Shown here in pieces: positions 24,102 to 31,222 of a DNA stretch of 41,786 bases (the first letter of the stretch is position 1; each line of letters starts with the position of its first letter). Position numbers and translations under genes: made by a program. The notes under the pieces are model-generated. The model searched no databases. It was not told the origin of the DNA and saw only the letters and a program-made list of their open reading frames with translations. This DNA comes from SW-6-46-9 sp964452185 (GTDB lineage Bacteria; Patescibacteriota; Minisyncoccia; Phycocordibacterales; SW-6-46-9): positions 1-41,786 of the forward strand of contig CAYVKO010000005.1 in the NCBI GenBank assembly GCA_964452185.1, read 5' to 3'.

Positions 24102-24719
24102 ATGGATCCGCGTGAACGTATCACAAATGCATTTAAACACTTCCCCGGTATTGGACCGCGTCAGGCAAAGCGATTTGTATATTTTTTGCTATCTCGCGGT
24201 CCGAGCTTTGCCTCAGAGCTGGCTAAGGAAATAAAAAACTTACACAGCAGTATCACCCGCTGTGAAGTAACTCACCAATACTTTCAGAAAAATCATGAGG
24301 AACAAACCAAAAGCGAAATAGCCAGAGACGAAGAACGCGACTGGTCACGCCTGCTTATTGTTGAGACAGATATGGATCTGGAAGCCATAGAGAAAACTGG
24401 CGAGTACAACGGAATGTACTTTGTGCTTGGAAGCCATGGATCACTTACCGACGACAACCTCGAAGAAACACTTCATCTTGAAGATTTAAAACAAATTATT
24501 AATACATATTACAAAGACAAACTTGAAGAAGTGATTATTGCCACCAGTGTCACTCCGGAAGGAGAACGTGTACACGACACTGTTGTTAGGTTTCTGGAGG
24601 ATATCGCCCGCAAACATAACTTTGATATATCTACACTGGGTCGAGGCCTGTCTACCGGCACAGAACTGGAGTACATCGATGACCACACTCTACACCACGC
24701 CCTTGAAGGTCGAAGTTAG
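24102..24719 (+). CDS. recR: RecR recombination mediator without zinc finger
   Basis: RecFOR-pathway DNA clamp. 205 aa. The N-terminal helix-hairpin-helix (FPGIGPRQAKRFVYFLLS) and the Toprim domain (LLIVETDMDLEAIEKTGEYNGMYFVLGS ... EVIIATSVTPEGE) align end to end with standard RecR, as does the C-terminal HALEGR. The C4 zinc finger in between is degenerate: only Cys54 remains, the CxxC partner reads Thr-His, and the second CxxC is replaced by EIARDEER. It is the last gene of the corA-cysS-dnaB-recR run. Confidence 0.94.
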   Translation: MDPRERITNAFKHFPGIGPRQAKRFVYFLLSRGPSFASELAKEIKNLHSSITRCEVTHQYFQKNHEEQTKSEIARDEERDWSRLLIVETDMDLEAIEKTGEYNGMYFVLGSHGSLTDDNLEETLHLEDLKQIINTYYKDKLEEVIIATSVTPEGERVHDTVVRFLEDIARKHNFDISTLGRGLSTGTELEYIDDHTLHHALEGRS

Positions 24720-24737
24720 GTTATTTTCTACAACATA

Positions 24738-24775
24738 AAAATAAGCGGACACCCGTAGTGAGTTATGTCCGCTTA
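24738..24775 (-). terminator. Intrinsic terminator of rplU
   Basis: A 10-bp perfect stem TAAGCGGACA / TGTCCGCTTA (24742-24751, 24766-24775) with a 14-nt loop. On the minus strand it is followed by TTTTTATG, placing it 30 nt after the rplU stop. Confidence 0.8.
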
Positions 24776-24805
24776 CTGGCAAATCGCTCCGCTTGTTTTG
24801 GTATT

Positions 24806-25141
24806 TTAGGAGATATCTGTAATTTTTACTGTAGTGTACGGCTGGCGGTGGCCATAAACACGTTTGTAGTTTTTCTTACGCTTAAACTTCATCACTTCCA
24901 CCTTTTCTCCTTTGCCGTGTTCGATTACCTCTCCGATAACTGCCTTGTCGGCATCAGGTGTACCTATAGACACATCATCACCATCACCAGTTGCCAGCAC
25001 AGCATCAAATTCCACCTCTTCACCTTCCTCTACATCTAATTTCTCCAGGTCTACTTCATCTCCTTCGTGGACAACATACTGTTTACCCCCGGTTTCAATA
25101 ACCGCAAAGGTTTCGTCTTGGGTTGTTTCTTTGGTAGCCAT
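24806..25141 (-). CDS. rplU: 50S ribosomal protein bL21
   Basis: Large-subunit protein binding 23S rRNA. 111 aa. Family core seen: FAVIETGGKQYVVHEGDEV near residues 12-31, GTPDADKAVIGEVIEHGKGEK and the basic C-terminal KFKRKKNYKRVYGHRQPYT. The N-terminus (ATKETTQDE) is a short extra extension and the middle is unusually acidic. It is separated from rpmA, in contrast with the common rplU-rpmA pairing. Confidence 0.96.
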   Translation of the reverse strand: MATKETTQDETFAVIETGGKQYVVHEGDEVDLEKLDVEEGEEVEFDAVLATGDGDDVSIGTPDADKAVIGEVIEHGKGEKVEVMKFKRKKNYKRVYGHRQPYTTVKITDIS

Positions 25142-25218
25142 AATTAAAACTTCTGCTTGTTAGGAGTTAGTTTATATCGTGTTTTTACACAGTAATAGTA
25201 CTATACTGACCACAAAAA

Positions 25219-25746
25219 TCAACTGTTTCGCAAAAAACGTAGTGGTTTATCTCGCCACTCATCTCCGGCATAATCAATTCCTATACGAGGCTTGGTTATT
25301 ATTTTACCTTCATCAAACCCTTCTTTCCTCCTCTCTATCCATACCCCCGCCTTCTCCCCAAGCTCGACATCGTTGTGTTTCTTCTTTGTAATGTTTAAAT
25401 CTCTTGTTAATTTCCCCGGTCCGTCATGACCCTCAACTCCTCGTATCAGCACCGCTTCCGGACACTCTTCTTTCGCCGTCACGATATTTAACATGTCATA
25501 CATGCCGTAAATTAGATACACGTACATGATTCCGGGTTTTTTGTACATTACCTTAGTTCGTTCTGTCTTACCAAACCGAGCATGACATGCCTCATCTGTT
25601 TCGCCCAGATATGCTTCCGTTTCTGTAATCAACCACCGGCTTGTCTCCCCACTTTCAAAATTTCGCACTAGATACGTCCCCACAAGATCTCTAGCAACTA
25701 ACTTTGTATCACGTGCAAAAAATGCACGGCTTAGTTTGCAAGACAT
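25219..25746 (-). CDS. mpg: 3-methyladenine DNA glycosylase (AAG/MPG family)
   Basis: Base-excision repair glycosylase removing alkylated purines. 175 aa. Family elements: LARDLVGTYLVR-type start, the catalytic-Glu region ITETEAYLGETDEACHA, the DNA-intercalating Tyr region MYKKPGIMYVYLIYGMYDMLNIV, and AVLIRGVEG. The C-terminus is a little shorter than the roughly 190-200 aa norm but reaches GIDYAGDEWRDKPLRF. A TATAAA box ends 9 nt before the start (complement of 25756-25761). Confidence 0.94.
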   Translation of the reverse strand: MSCKLSRAFFARDTKLVARDLVGTYLVRNFESGETSRWLITETEAYLGETDEACHARFGKTERTKVMYKKPGIMYVYLIYGMYDMLNIVTAKEECPEAVLIRGVEGHDGPGKLTRDLNITKKKHNDVELGEKAGVWIERRKEGFDEGKIITKPRIGIDYAGDEWRDKPLRFLRNS

Positions 25747-25783
25747 ACTTATAGTTTTATACCTTGACCTTTATTTGGCGTAT

Positions 25784-26167
25784 TTACTCTTCATCATCAA
25801 CCAACCCTTCTCGTACCTCCTCCGCATCTTCTCCTTCAAGCTCAAAACCTCCTTCAGCCCAATCCTTCAATCCTCCCTCGTAGTCAACCACATTAGCGTA
25901 GCCAGCATCTGTAAGTTGATTAGCTGCGTTATCACTAAGCGGGCAGTCAAAACTTCCGCAATAAACAATTACTTCAGTATCCTTTTCAGGCACTTCCTCT
26001 TCTACGTTAGCAACAAAATCGTCATCTTGTGCGCTGATACTAATCGCCTGCGGAAGATGTGCTCTGTTGTAAGACTCATCCCCAAGAGTATCGACAAGCA
26101 CAAAATCTTCATCATTATCTATTTTTGCTTTCAACTCATCTCGAGTAATGGTGTCAAAATCTGCCAT
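25784..26167 (-). CDS. Rhodanese-domain sulfurtransferase
   Basis: Single-domain rhodanese, 127 aa, carrying persulfide sulfur on a cysteine. Seen: the N-terminal RDELKAKIDNDEDFVLVDTLGDESYNRAHLPQAISI, the active-site loop YCGSFDCPLSDNAA where the first Cys is the expected nucleophile, and YEGGLKDWAEGGFEL. The tail after residue 112 is acidic. An extended -10 (TGTTATACT, complement of 26202-26210) gives a leader of about 28 nt. The partner is unknown. Confidence 0.92.
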   Translation of the reverse strand: MADFDTITRDELKAKIDNDEDFVLVDTLGDESYNRAHLPQAISISAQDDDFVANVEEEVPEKDTEVIVYCGSFDCPLSDNAANQLTDAGYANVVDYEGGLKDWAEGGFELEGEDAEEVREGLVDDEE

Positions 26168-26201
26168 AAATAGTAAAATTTGTTAGTTGATAACTGTATT
26201 T

Positions 26202-26210
26202 AGTATAACA
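26202..26210 (-). promoter_or_regulatory. Extended -10 promoter of the rhodanese gene
   Basis: TG-T-TATACT on the minus strand, about 35 nt before the start codon. The rest of 26168-26286 shows no gene. Confidence 0.5.
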
Positions 26211-26286
26211 AGGAAGTTAACTTGCCATTATCTGCAATCGTGTGCTTAACATTTTCTTGAAGGCCGAAAGGTTGAGCTTAAACTGT

Positions 26287-26318
26287 AGAGCCCCACCTCG
26301 CGAAGGAGGCAGGGCTCT
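26287..26318. terminator. GC-rich hairpin downstream of a membrane protein gene
   Basis: AGAGCCC / GGGCTCT (26287-26293, 26312-26318) with an inner CCTC/GAGG pairing. It follows the minus-strand stop at 26322 but lacks a T-run on either strand, so it may be a terminator or an mRNA-end stabilising hairpin. Confidence 0.5.
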
Positions 26319-26321
26319 GGA

Positions 26322-26639
26322 TTAATCTGTGTCGAAAGTGAAATTAAAGTAGATGGTCAACGGCACTCCAAACAACATGAAAGTAGTCAGAAGCTCTGGT
26401 GCGTATTCAAGACTGGTTATCGGAGCCATTGCCGCCACCATTACTTCTCCGGATCGCACAAGTATGCTTTCGGCTAATGAGGGATAGAAAACAGAAAACC
26501 CTGCCAAGCCCAGGAAAGTGAAAAAAGTAGTGGCTATCGTATCTTTCGGCGATCCGAAACAGAACTCCGCTGCAGCATGAAAGTTAAGGCGCAAACGCAG
26601 GAGGCCGTAAAAAGCCGAGTGCAGAATACGGTAAAGCAT
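26322..26639 (-). CDS. Small membrane protein of unknown function
   Basis: 105 aa with two or three hydrophobic segments (TIATTFFTFLGLAGFSVFYPSL; VMVAAMAPITSLEYAPELL; TTFMLFGVPLTIYFNFTF). The N-terminus is basic and aromatic. No domain recognised. It stands alone, with a hairpin at its 3' end. Confidence 0.55.
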   Translation of the reverse strand: MLYRILHSAFYGLLRLRLNFHAAAEFCFGSPKDTIATTFFTFLGLAGFSVFYPSLAESILVRSGEVMVAAMAPITSLEYAPELLTTFMLFGVPLTIYFNFTFDTD

Positions 26640-26728
26640 ACGCCAGGCTCTTGCTGTAAAAAACGTAACTAACTAATATGTAAGATACAATATACACTTA
26701 TTAAGTCAAATGTTGATTAGTACACATT

Positions 26729-26737
26729 TGCTAGAAT
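26729..26737 (+). promoter_or_regulatory. Extended -10 promoter, leaderless
   Basis: TG-C-TAGAAT (26729-26737), 8 nt before the ATG at 26746, and no -35 element. The 26640-26728 spacer is AT-rich with no gene. Confidence 0.6.
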
Positions 26738-26745
26738 AAAAAGTA

Positions 26746-27303
26746 ATGAATTTAGAGCAAAATAATAACCCCATTAACGAAAACAATCTTGAAAGAGAAA
26801 GACCTGAAACTCCTGAATACAGATTTGATGAAGGGGTCAAGGTAATCACTTCAAAAATTATTGAACTGCTTGAAGATCAATCCAACACAGTAGTGGCGGT
26901 TAATGGATCTGCACCCAATGTTGGGAAAACAGAATTAATGAAACGGTTGGTAAATGACCTAGAAAACCAAGGTGTTACAACTGTTGCAACTCACAACATA
27001 GACGACATTTTAGAGCCCGAACATCACACACCGGACAAAGAGAAAAAAGAAGGGTTGTCATTTATTTTTGACCAAGCAAGAATTGGAGCAACAAGCGTCA
27101 GCAACCTTAACGAAGAAAGAGAATTTTATGACCAGAAAGTTAAAGACATTCTACAAAGGGCTGGATACAAAGAGATCGGAATAGACATCTGGATCGGAAT
27201 TTATCGGCCAGACCTCCCTTTTCCTGAACAAACTGAGTCAGGTGAACCTGCAGTTCCTATTGCAGATATCTTGATTAAAAACAGTCAGGCTTCTAATAAA
27301 TGA
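26746..27303 (+). CDS. P-loop nucleotide-binding protein, kinase-like
   Basis: 185 aa. After about 50 variable, Asn/Glu-rich residues comes a VVAVNGSAPNVGKTELMKRL segment, a Walker A-like loop one residue longer than G-x4-GKT, then a beta-strand and an Asp-containing turn (THNIDDIL) as in small P-loop kinases. The C-terminal part (AGYKEIGIDIWIGIYRPDLP) fits a nucleoside/NTPase core. I cannot name the family. The codon use is visibly more AT-rich than in its neighbours, and the gene ends 21 nt from a tRNA 3' end and close to gap 3, consistent with acquisition but not proof. Confidence 0.65.
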   Translation: MNLEQNNNPINENNLERERPETPEYRFDEGVKVITSKIIELLEDQSNTVVAVNGSAPNVGKTELMKRLVNDLENQGVTTVATHNIDDILEPEHHTPDKEKKEGLSFIFDQARIGATSVSNLNEEREFYDQKVKDILQRAGYKEIGIDIWIGIYRPDLPFPEQTESGEPAVPIADILIKNSQASNK

Positions 27304-27324
27304 GCATGCTTACCTTCCTAAATG

Positions 27325-27399
27325 TGACCCCAATGAGATTTGAACTCATGCTTCTAGAATGAGAATCTAGCGTCCTGAACCAGACTAGACCATGGGGCC
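27325..27399 (-). tRNA. tRNA-Glu (anticodon CTC)
   Basis: A 75-nt cloverleaf on the minus strand. Acceptor GGCCCCA pairs with TGGGGTC (one G-T), D-stem GTCT/GGAC, anticodon stem CTAGA/TCTAG with loop TTCTCAT (anticodon CTC), 4-nt variable region, T-stem ATGAG/CTCAT with loop TTCAAAT, discriminator A. The 3' CCA is not encoded (next bases CAT), so it must be added by a nucleotidyltransferase. The GGCCCCATGGTCTAG start is typical of tRNA-Glu. A TTC isoacceptor is not in the window. Confidence 0.93.
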
Positions 27400-27408
27400 G
27401 CCTCCTCT

Positions 27409-27508
27409 NNNNNNNNNNNNNNNNNNNNNNNNNNNNNNNNNNNNNNNNNNNNNNNNNNNNNNNNNNNNNNNNNNNNNNNNNNNNNNNNNNNNNNNNNNNN
27501 NNNNNNNN
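27409..27508. other. Assembly gap 3 (100 N) with matching flanks
   Basis: Exactly 100 N. The last 8 bases before it (27401-27408) and the first 8 after it (27509-27516) are identical (CCTCCTCT), as when two contigs overlap by too little to be merged. Confidence 0.97.
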
Positions 27509-27535
27509 CCTCCTCTGTGACTCACTCATCTTCAA

Positions 27536-27557
27536 GAAATTACAGCCAATGCTGTAA
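27536..27557 (-). terminator. Probable terminator of ftsI
   Basis: TTACAGC / GCTGTAA (27540-27546, 27551-27557) with a 4-nt loop, followed on the minus strand by TTTCTT. A second small hairpin AACTA/TAGTT (27560-27576) precedes it. The rest of 27509-27606 shows no gene. Confidence 0.55.
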
Positions 27558-27606
27558 CCAACTAACGGATATAGTTGCAACTGTAAGTAGTACGAATAAA
27601 TGCATA

Positions 27607-29325
27607 TTAACGATCAGGTGCGATATTGTAGTAGTTTAGAAGAAAGTCCGTCATCTTAACAAATGGATCAGTGAGCGTCTGAGAAGCGTATCGTGCTCCC
27701 TCCGGGCGACGAGCCATCAGAAACACTAAGTACTCAGGATCATACGCCGGAAAATAACCAAAAAAGGTGTGATTGTACTGATTGTCATAGTACCCCCCAC
27801 CTGGCTTAGCCACTTGAGCAGTTCCTGTTTTCGCCGCAATACTGTGACGTTCTCGCGCTTCATTACCTCCGGCTAGTGCCTCATCCACGACATTAACCAG
27901 CATTCGTGATATCTCTTCAGAGGCTTCTTTTTCAAGTACCTGCTCTCCTACCTCAGGATCTATTTCTTCTGTTCCTCCCAGTCTATAGTTGATCGACTTT
28001 GTAACGTGCGGCTCTACCACCTTACCACCATTCGCCAACGTAGACAAAGCCTGCACCGTAGTTATTGGAGTTAAAGCAATACCTTGACCAAAGGAAGCTG
28101 TGGCAAATTCCAGATCCCGCTCTACTGTAAGGTTTTCTACATCGCTATTTACTTCATTCGGCAAATCAATGCCGGTTTTTTTGTTTAGCCCATAGCCGTA
28201 AAAATACTCTCGCATACGTTCGTGCCCTAACAATTTAGCTACATAAGCCACACCCGTGTTTAGCGACTGACTCAGAACCGTTTGCATATCAACCACTCCG
28301 CGAGCTTCACCATCATAGTTAGAGATAGTAGAGCCATTAAGCGTTATGTCTCCTGTATCTTTGTATGTGGTGTCTGCCGTTATCTCTCCAGCATCAAGCC
28401 CGGCTGCTACTGTTAACGGCTTTATTATTGACCCCATTTCGTATCGACTTTGTACAATCGGATTAGTAAATACTGACGGATCAGAAACTTCACTGTAATT
28501 ATTGGGGTCAAAAGTGGGATTTGCCGCCATTGCCTTAACCGCCCCGGTATTTGGGTCAATCACAACCCCCATCATCTGCTCACTACTCCATTCCGCCTTC
28601 GTGTCAGCCAAAAGCTTTTCAAGGTACGATTGCACGTCCGGCTCAATCGTAAGTGTGACATTACCATCACGAGTAATACCCTGACCGCTCAAAGTGTCGC
28701 CAATACCAGAAAACACTTGAGCAAAAAAGTTTACGTACAAGCCGGAGCTGTCATCGCGGGATAATGTTTCGTTATAAAAACGTTCGACACCGTACAAGCC
28801 GGTCTTTTGGTCCCCTTGATCGTCATAACCTACATATCCAAGTACGTGTGCTGCCAGTGAACCGTGAGGATATCTTCGCCATTTTTGTGGATATATGTCA
28901 AACCCTGGAAGATTCAGATCGCGAATTTTCTCTGCCGTCTCATCAGAAAGACGTTCAGCTAAAACTACATACGGATCATCATCATTTAACTCTTCAACAA
29001 ATTTCTGTTCATTCAAATCCACATACTGAGTTAGCTTAGTATAAGCTGTTCCGGTGTTTGTAACTAACCGCGCATTAGCCGCCAGTACGAAACCGGACTC
29101 TTGAATCGCCGCCGCTCGTTGTGTGCCGTCTTTGGCACTAAAAGAAACTGAGCCACGGTTGAAAACATGATCTGCCGGACGTGTGTACTGCTGAGTGGCT
29201 TCATCTCGAAACTCATCTCCGTGCACCACCTGAACCACGTATAACCGAATACCCAACACAAGCGCAAACAGCACCACAAGCACCGACAGCAAGCGAATTC
29301 TGAATAAATCATTAGCGTGCGACAT
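27607..29325 (-). CDS. ftsI: Class B penicillin-binding protein (FtsI/PBP3-like transpeptidase)
   Basis: Septal peptidoglycan transpeptidase. 572 aa from the ATG at 29325, which overlaps ftsL by 14 nt; an upstream ATG at 29346 would add MVPWSRL before the basic N-terminus. One N-terminal membrane helix (about 10-34), a dimerisation region with the IYPQKWRRYPHGSLAAHVLGYVG element, and a transpeptidase domain with catalytic SIIK (299-302), SLN (354-356) and KTG (499-501). It is last of mraZ-rsmH-ftsL-ftsI, the usual dcw order. Confidence 0.95.
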   Translation of the reverse strand: MSHANDLFRIRLLSVLVVLFALVLGIRLYVVQVVHGDEFRDEATQQYTRPADHVFNRGSVSFSAKDGTQRAAAIQESGFVLAANARLVTNTGTAYTKLTQYVDLNEQKFVEELNDDDPYVVLAERLSDETAEKIRDLNLPGFDIYPQKWRRYPHGSLAAHVLGYVGYDDQGDQKTGLYGVERFYNETLSRDDSSGLYVNFFAQVFSGIGDTLSGQGITRDGNVTLTIEPDVQSYLEKLLADTKAEWSSEQMMGVVIDPNTGAVKAMAANPTFDPNNYSEVSDPSVFTNPIVQSRYEMGSIIKPLTVAAGLDAGEITADTTYKDTGDITLNGSTISNYDGEARGVVDMQTVLSQSLNTGVAYVAKLLGHERMREYFYGYGLNKKTGIDLPNEVNSDVENLTVERDLEFATASFGQGIALTPITTVQALSTLANGGKVVEPHVTKSINYRLGGTEEIDPEVGEQVLEKEASEEISRMLVNVVDEALAGGNEARERHSIAAKTGTAQVAKPGGGYYDNQYNHTFFGYFPAYDPEYLVFLMARRPEGARYASQTLTDPFVKMTDFLLNYYNIAPDR

Positions 29326-29629
29326 TAAGCGTGACCATGGTACCACGATTTGTCCGAGCTACATACCGGGGGTCATCAACTGGTTGGTATCCCAATTGTG
29401 TAGCTCGTTCCCGTGTTACTTCACTAATAGCTGAACCGTAATTAAATTCGACATCGCCTATGTCAGATCGTAGAGCTGTAATCTCCTGACTTAACTGCTT
29501 CCTTTCTACTACTTGTCGAGCTGTTTCCTGTAAAAAATAAGCATAAAATATAGAAAAAAACGCGAATAGACCAATTAGTACAGCAGCAATTCGCCCTCTG
29601 TTGATTTGTGAGTATACGTACCGATTCAT
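29312..29629 (-). CDS. ftsL: FtsL-like cell division protein
   Basis: 105 aa: short cytoplasmic N-terminus, one membrane helix (IAAVLIGLFAFFSIFYAYFL, about 14-33), then a heptad-patterned coiled coil (ARQVVERKQLSQEITALRSDIGDVEF) and a short tail. This is the FtsL/DivIC layout, and its place between rsmH and ftsI is the canonical one. Sequence alone would not settle the identity; synteny does most of the work. It overlaps ftsI. Confidence 0.82.
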   Translation of the reverse strand: MNRYVYSQINRGRIAAVLIGLFAFFSIFYAYFLQETARQVVERKQLSQEITALRSDIGDVEFNYGSAISEVTRERATQLGYQPVDDPRYVARTNRGTMVTLNVAR

Positions 29630-29661
29630 GAAAATTATAAGTTAAAGTTAAATGAATAATT

Positions 29662-30567
29662 TCAGTCGGACATTTTTTCTACCGCTCTAAGCTTACCGCT
29701 TCGTGCTCGAGGATTGTAATCCACCTCCTCCTCTTTAGGAGTAACCGGTGTGTCGGTAAGGATTTCGGCCAAACCCTGATCCGACCAGGCTTCAAACGCT
29801 TGCTTTACAGTACGATCTTCAACACTGTGAAAGCTTATAACTGCCAGTCGGCCGCCGGGCTCTAGTTGGGAAAAAATCTTCTCCAATCCTTCATCTAGAG
29901 CCTGAATCTCGTCGTTAACCGCAATCCGCAAAGCTTGGAAGGTTCGTGTTGCTGGGTGTAAGGATCCGGAATGATAGTGCTTTGGGGTTGCCTCTTTGAT
30001 GATGCTTACCAGATCAGTAGTAGTTTCAATCTGCTCGTGTTTACGGCTTTCTCCTATAGCTTCAGCTATCTGTTCGCTGTATCGTTCATTAGCATATCCT
30101 TCAAGTAAGCTTTTTATACTTGATACCTTCCATTCGTTAACAATTTGCTTTGCGGTCAGATCTTTCTTTTCTAGCTCGTCTGGGTGCGTGTACGTCATCA
30201 AAAGCGGCGATTCTTTCTGGAATGAAAATCCACGATTCATCTCAAGCTGCTCACTCCTGAAACCAAGATCCAAAAGCCCGGCCTGCAAGCTGTCTACCTC
30301 ACACGCCCGTAGCACCTGATCAGCTCGCCGAAAGTTCTCTTCTCGCAAACACAAATCGGCCTCACATTCGCCCAATACCTCTTTGACATCTGCTATAGCC
30401 CACTTGTCCAAATCAGTACCTACTATCCTTCCGTCTTCCCCCACAGCCGCACAAAGTGCTTTTGCGTGTCCTCCGCTGCCAACAGTCCCATCGAACACTG
30501 TGTCGCCATCAGACACGTCCAGTGCCGAAAGCGCCTCCGGCAGTAAGACAGGTACGTGGCGAGTCAT
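29662..30567 (-). CDS. rsmH: 16S rRNA (cytosine-N4) methyltransferase RsmH
   Basis: SAM-dependent methyltransferase acting on C1402 of 16S rRNA. 301 aa. Seen: HVPVLLPEAL start, the SAM loop VFDGTVGSGGHAKALC, GTDLDKWAI, LLDLGFRSEQLEMNRGFSF (Asp-Leu-Gly with the usual SSxQ replaced by RSEQ), HPATRTFQALRIAVNDE and ISFHSVEDRTVKQAF. It overlaps mraZ by 4 nt (ATGA). Confidence 0.96.
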   Translation of the reverse strand: MTRHVPVLLPEALSALDVSDGDTVFDGTVGSGGHAKALCAAVGEDGRIVGTDLDKWAIADVKEVLGECEADLCLREENFRRADQVLRACEVDSLQAGLLDLGFRSEQLEMNRGFSFQKESPLLMTYTHPDELEKKDLTAKQIVNEWKVSSIKSLLEGYANERYSEQIAEAIGESRKHEQIETTTDLVSIIKEATPKHYHSGSLHPATRTFQALRIAVNDEIQALDEGLEKIFSQLEPGGRLAVISFHSVEDRTVKQAFEAWSDQGLAEILTDTPVTPKEEEVDYNPRARSGKLRAVEKMSD

Positions 30568-30998
30568 ATCATTCCCACGTCACCTAACGTCTGCGCCAAG
30601 AGATCAGCTCGTGATTCCACATCATCTGTGTACTCACTCCACCGTTCGGCATCCCATAACTCAACTCGTGAGTGCACACCAGCAAACACTACTTCTTTTT
30701 GAAGGTCGGCAAATTCAGACAAAAACTCCGGCACCAAAATCCGGCCTGATTTGTCTAGGCTAAGTTCTCTTGCCCCAGACAAAAGAAACCGGTTTAAACC
30801 ACGAGAGTCAGCGTCACCAAAAGACAAGTCTGCAAGCTCGTCAGCAATGTCGCTCCAGGAAGACTGAGAGAAGATGAATATGCAACTATCCAAACCTCTC
30901 GTGAGCACGACCTCACCACCTAACTCTTCTCGAAAAGGTGACGGCAAAGAAACTCGCCGCTTATCATCCATCGTGTGTGTATACTCACCAATAAGCAT
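30564..30998 (-). CDS. mraZ: Transcriptional regulator MraZ
   Basis: AbrB-fold DNA-binding protein and repressor of the dcw operon. 144 aa with the two expected swapped-hairpin repeats (MLIGEYTHTMDDKRRVSLPS; GARELSLDKSGRILVPEFLS). First gene of the mraZ-rsmH-ftsL-ftsI operon. Two TGGGA boxes spaced 10 nt apart lie in its leader on the coding strand (31012-31026), matching the known MraZ recognition repeat, so autoregulation is expected. Confidence 0.95.
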   Translation of the reverse strand: MLIGEYTHTMDDKRRVSLPSPFREELGGEVVLTRGLDSCIFIFSQSSWSDIADELADLSFGDADSRGLNRFLLSGARELSLDKSGRILVPEFLSEFADLQKEVVFAGVHSRVELWDAERWSEYTDDVESRADLLAQTLGDVGMI

Positions 30999-31011
30999 GG
31001 TTTTTTCTGTT

Positions 31012-31026
31012 TCCCACTCTATCCCA
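31012..31026 (-). promoter_or_regulatory. MraZ operator (two TGGGA boxes, 10-nt period)
   Basis: On the minus strand, TGGGA-TAGAG-TGGGA: two exact boxes with a 5-nt spacer, lying between a TATACT -10 element (complement of 31037-31042) and the mraZ start. This is the direct-repeat type of site described for MraZ in other bacteria; only two perfect boxes are seen here. Confidence 0.75.
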
Positions 31027-31036
31027 CTTACTTACA

Positions 31037-31042
31037 AGTATA
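31037..31042 (-). promoter_or_regulatory. -10 element of the mraZ operon
   Basis: TATACT on the minus strand; transcript start expected near 31030, just upstream of the MraZ boxes. No strong -35 element. The 31043-31148 stretch shows no gene. Confidence 0.5.
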
Positions 31043-31148
31043 CACCATTCCTCCACACTAAACACCTACTGTTATCCACACGTATACCCGGTACTTCCCT
31101 TTTTATATTGAGAAAAGTGGTTATTTTATCCACTTCAACTTAATAAAC

Positions 31149-31170
31149 AAAAAATGCGCCTTAAGGCGCA
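31149..31170 (-). terminator. Intrinsic terminator of gyrA
   Basis: TGCGCC-TTAA-GGCGCA (31155-31170), a perfect 6-bp stem, followed on the minus strand by TTTTTTG. It lies 53 nt past the gyrA stop. Confidence 0.85.
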
Positions 31171-31222
31171 GTAGCATACAAAATAAATCTTGAATTTTAT
31201 CCCAAACAACTTCTACTTACTT

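Noticed and set aside
29325..29346. Upstream ATG of ftsI at 29346
   Set aside because: It would deepen the overlap with ftsL to 35 nt and add MVPWSRL before the basic N-terminus. The ATG at 29325 gives a more usual arrangement.
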